This document shows, piece by piece, positions 36,257-39,027 of a stretch of 39,027 bases of DNA. A model generated the notes under the pieces. The model had not been told where the DNA came from and did no database searches. It saw only the letters and a list, made by a program, of their open reading frames with translations. The number at the start of each line of letters is the position of its first letter. The first letter of the stretch is position 1. The translations under genes and the position numbers were made by a program. Source of the stretch: Oscillospiraceae bacterium (lineage in GTDB: Bacteria > Bacillota > Clostridia > Oscillospirales > CAG-272); the NCBI GenBank assembly GCA_015064925.1, contig SVRH01000005.1:1-39027 (forward strand), read 5' to 3'.

Positions 36257-36291
36257 AACAGTATATTTATCCAATTACCGTGAGGTTGACC

Positions 36292-37158
36292 ATGAGAAAG
36301 ACCAATCCCTTTGATCCAAAGTTGGACAGCGGCTTTTTGAAATTTGTATACATGCCCTACCTCGGCGCGCCACTGCGTTTTCTGATGACCCGCAAGTGGG
36401 TCACGAAGCTTGGCGGGGCCTATATGAATACCCACTTTTCCGCACGGCGTATTTCCAAATTCATCAAGGCAAACGCCATTGACATGAGCGACTACGAAAG
36501 CAGAGAGTTCACCTGCTTCAACGATTTTTTTACCCGCAAGATCCTGACCGGTAAGCGTCCATTTTCATCGGATCCTTTGGATCTCTGTTCTCCCGCCGAC
36601 AGTAAGCTGACCACCTATCCCTGTACAGAGGAGGAACTCTTCACCGTCAAGGGTACTCCCTATACGCTGACAGAATTGATCGGTGACGCAGCGACCGCCA
36701 AGGAGTTCGTGGGAGGAACCGTCTTGGTCTTCCGCCTTTGCGTGGACGATTATCACCGATATGCCTTTTTCGATAGCGGCAAAGTATCCGTAAAGCCCCG
36801 CTATATTAAGGGTGCCTTCCACACCGTGCGTCCCATTGCCTTCACGAATGAGCGCAGAGTCTTCTGCCGCAACGCCAGAGAGGTCACGGTGCTGGAAACC
36901 GAAAATTTCGGCAAGGCGCTGCAGATCGAGGTCGGCGCCATGATGGTGGGAAAGATCGTCAATCATGACGTCACCGCCTTCCGTCGCGGAGACGAAAAGG
37001 GCTACTTCGAATTCGGCGGCTCCACGGTGGTGCTCGTGCTGCAAAAGGACGCAGCAAGCCTTGAGCCCTGCTTCCTTGAGAATACCGCAAACGGTCTTGA
37101 AACCAAGGTCGCCTGCGGTGAGACCATCGGCAAATCTACAAAACAACAGGGAGTTTGA
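36292..37158 (+). CDS. psd: Phosphatidylserine decarboxylase family protein
   Basis: REFTCFNDFFTRKI; CSPADSKLT; LCVDDYHRYAF; C-terminal FGGSTVVLVLQ cleavage-type motif. Confidence 0.9.
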   Translation: MRKTNPFDPKLDSGFLKFVYMPYLGAPLRFLMTRKWVTKLGGAYMNTHFSARRISKFIKANAIDMSDYESREFTCFNDFFTRKILTGKRPFSSDPLDLCSPADSKLTTYPCTEEELFTVKGTPYTLTELIGDAATAKEFVGGTVLVFRLCVDDYHRYAFFDSGKVSVKPRYIKGAFHTVRPIAFTNERRVFCRNAREVTVLETENFGKALQIEVGAMMVGKIVNHDVTAFRRGDEKGYFEFGGSTVVLVLQKDAASLEPCFLENTANGLETKVACGETIGKSTKQQGV

Positions 37159-37160
37159 AT

Positions 37161-38366
37161 ATGAAAAAATACACGTTCCAGCCTGCTGATATCCTGCTTC
37201 CCAAGAAGGATTTTGAAAAATGGGCGGTGGTCGCCTGCGACCAGTACACCTCCGAACCCGAATACTGGGATAAGGTGCACGAGCTCGTCGGTGACAGCCC
37301 TTCTACCCTGCATATCATATTGCCCGAGATCGATCTGGAAAAGGAAGGTCTTTCCGACCGTATTGCCGCGATCAATGACAACATGAAGAAATATCTGGCC
37401 GACGGCACCTTCGCCGAGCACAAAAACGCCATGATCTACGTGGAGCGTACTCAGTGTGACGGAAGCATCCGTCACGGCATCATCGGTACCGTCGACCTAA
37501 ACGATTACGATTACCACAGAAACAGCAAACTGCTCATTCGTGCCACCGAGCGCACCGTCGTGGAGCGCATTCCTCCCAGAATGAATATCCGTAAAGATGC
37601 TTGTCTTGAGCTCCCGCACATCCTTCTTTTGGTGGATGACCCCGAGCTCAGCGTAATCGAGCCGCTGAAGAGCCGCAAATCGGAAATGAAGCCTGCCTAT
37701 AATTTTGATCTGATGCAGGGCGGCGGCCACATTGAAGGATACTTCCTTAGCAAAGATATGCAGATCGCCATTGGAGAAGCACTGGACGAATTGAGGAAGA
37801 AGAGCGACAACATGCTGTATGCCGTGGGCGACGGCAATCATTCGCTGGCGGCCGCCAAGGAGTGCTACCACTTAAGCGGCAATCCCAACGCTTCCCGCGC
37901 ATTGGTAGAGATCGTCAATATCCATGATCCCTCTATTCAGTTTGAGCCCATCTACCGCGTGATTTTCAACGTGGATCCCGAGGATCTGCTGGAGGAATTT
38001 CTGGAGGCATTGGGGGGTGAATACGACGGCGAGGACGCCCAGGAATTTGAATTTGTCACAAAGGGCATCACCCGCATCGTATCGGTCAAGCCCACCGCCA
38101 AGCTGCCCATCGGCACCCTTCAGCCCTTCCTTGACGAGTACGTCATGACCCGCCTTGCCGCCAAAGTGGACTACATCCACGGCGAGGACGTGGTGCACGA
38201 TCTTTGCATGGCGAGCGACACCACCTGCGGCTTCATTTTCAAGGGAATGGAAAAGAGCGACCTCTTCCCGGCAGTGCGAAAGGACGGCTCCCTGCCCCGC
38301 AAGACCTTTTCTATGGGTCACGCAAGCGACAAGCGCTTCTATCTGGAGGCAAGAAAGATCAAGTAA
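37161..38366 (+). CDS. DUF1015 family protein
   Basis: FQPADILLPKKDFEKWAVVACDQYTSEPEYWDKV; LYAVGDGNHSLAAAKECY. Confidence 0.85.
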   Translation: MKKYTFQPADILLPKKDFEKWAVVACDQYTSEPEYWDKVHELVGDSPSTLHIILPEIDLEKEGLSDRIAAINDNMKKYLADGTFAEHKNAMIYVERTQCDGSIRHGIIGTVDLNDYDYHRNSKLLIRATERTVVERIPPRMNIRKDACLELPHILLLVDDPELSVIEPLKSRKSEMKPAYNFDLMQGGGHIEGYFLSKDMQIAIGEALDELRKKSDNMLYAVGDGNHSLAAAKECYHLSGNPNASRALVEIVNIHDPSIQFEPIYRVIFNVDPEDLLEEFLEALGGEYDGEDAQEFEFVTKGITRIVSVKPTAKLPIGTLQPFLDEYVMTRLAAKVDYIHGEDVVHDLCMASDTTCGFIFKGMEKSDLFPAVRKDGSLPRKTFSMGHASDKRFYLEARKIK

Positions 38367-38371
38367 ACCCA

Positions 38372-38399
38372 AAATGGCTGACCGCGCGGTCAGCCATTT
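38372..38399. terminator. Hairpin after DUF1015 gene
   Basis: AAATGGCTGACCGCGCGGTCAGCCATTT perfect palindrome. Confidence 0.7.
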
Positions 38400-38428
38400 A
38401 CTGCTATTTGCATTGAAAGGAGAACAAG

Positions 38429-38809
38429 GTGACAAAGCAGGATTTTTTGAACTACTGCCGTGACACCTACGGCACCGAGCCCGACTGTCCCTTCACCGAG
38501 GATTTTGAAACGACGGTGCTGCGCCATCGGGACAACCAAAAATGGTATGCCCTTGTGATGCGTCTGCCCCGCAGCAAATTCGGCTTTGACAGCATGGAGT
38601 GCATACACGTTGTCAATTTGAAGCTTCCCACCGAGCTCTTCGGCAGCTTTACCCCCGCCGACGGCGTCTATCCCGCCTATCACATGAACAAGCTCCACTG
38701 GATCTCGGTGCTCCTTCCCGACGTCTGCGACGATACGCTGCAATTTCTCACCCACGCTAGCTTCAAGGCAACACAGACAAAGGCGAAGAGGAAAGCATCG
38801 GGGAAATAA
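38429..38809 (+). CDS. MmcQ/YjbR family protein
   Basis: GTG start; FLNYCRDTYGTEPDCPFTEDFETTVLRHRDNQKWYALVMRLP...YHMNKLHWISVLL. Confidence 0.88.
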   Translation: MTKQDFLNYCRDTYGTEPDCPFTEDFETTVLRHRDNQKWYALVMRLPRSKFGFDSMECIHVVNLKLPTELFGSFTPADGVYPAYHMNKLHWISVLLPDVCDDTLQFLTHASFKATQTKAKRKASGK

Positions 38810-38819
38810 TAGCATACGG

Positions 38820-38847
38820 AAATGGCTGAACGAATCGTTCAGCCATT
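38820..38847. terminator. Bidirectional hairpin
   Basis: AATGGCTGAACGAATCGTTCAGCCATT. Confidence 0.75.
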
Positions 38848-38869
38848 GTACTATTCAATAAATTGGGGT

Positions 38870-39027
38870 TCACTTGCCCTCTCTATCCTGTTTGGACACC
38901 AGAATGATTGAACCAACAAGCAAAGCAACGCCAAGGGCAAATAATACACATCCTACTACCGTATTCAACTGATTTGCAAAGAAACCAATCATTCCAGCAC
39001 CAGCAGCACAGCAAATTACTTGAAACA
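38870..39027 (-). CDS. Partial small membrane protein (5' end outside window)
   Basis: Minus-strand frame ...VICCAAGAGMIGFFANQLNTVVGCVLFALGVALLVGSIILVSKQDREGK*. Confidence 0.55.
   Translation of the reverse strand, partial: FQVICCAAGAGMIGFFANQLNTVVGCVLFALGVALLVGSIILVSKQDREGK

Overview
The 39-kb window looks like a Firmicutes/Clostridia chromosome carrying two accessory blocks beside tRNA-Ser(GCT). Block 1 (about 1-14,150, left edge possibly outside the window) resembles a phage satellite (PICI/SaPI-like). It carries a CI-like repressor facing a small excisionase/AlpA-like gene, a PrimPol/SF3-helicase gene followed directly by an iteron/AT-rich/iteron candidate origin, three small ORFs, and a lone HK97-fold major capsid protein with no terminase, portal, protease or tail gene in view. 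It also has two overlapping large serine recombinases, a three-Cys-motif radical-SAM/TcmP operon, and a C5-MTase plus Cys-rich putative endonuclease. A near-identical 23-bp motif with a variable central dinucleotide lies at its left end and just upstream of the recombinases, with related copies in a palindrome beside the tRNA. Block 2 (15.8-18.4 kb) is an AlwI-family R-M system with a single Dam-type methyltransferase. The rest is ordinary chromosome: PFOR, rsmB, Zn-peptidase, fmt, def, priA, rpoZ, gmk, remA, yicC, an FkbM methyltransferase, a PHP phosphatase, tandem lipoproteins, psd, a DUF1015 protein and an MmcQ/YjbR protein. All family calls come from reading motifs by eye; no database search was run.
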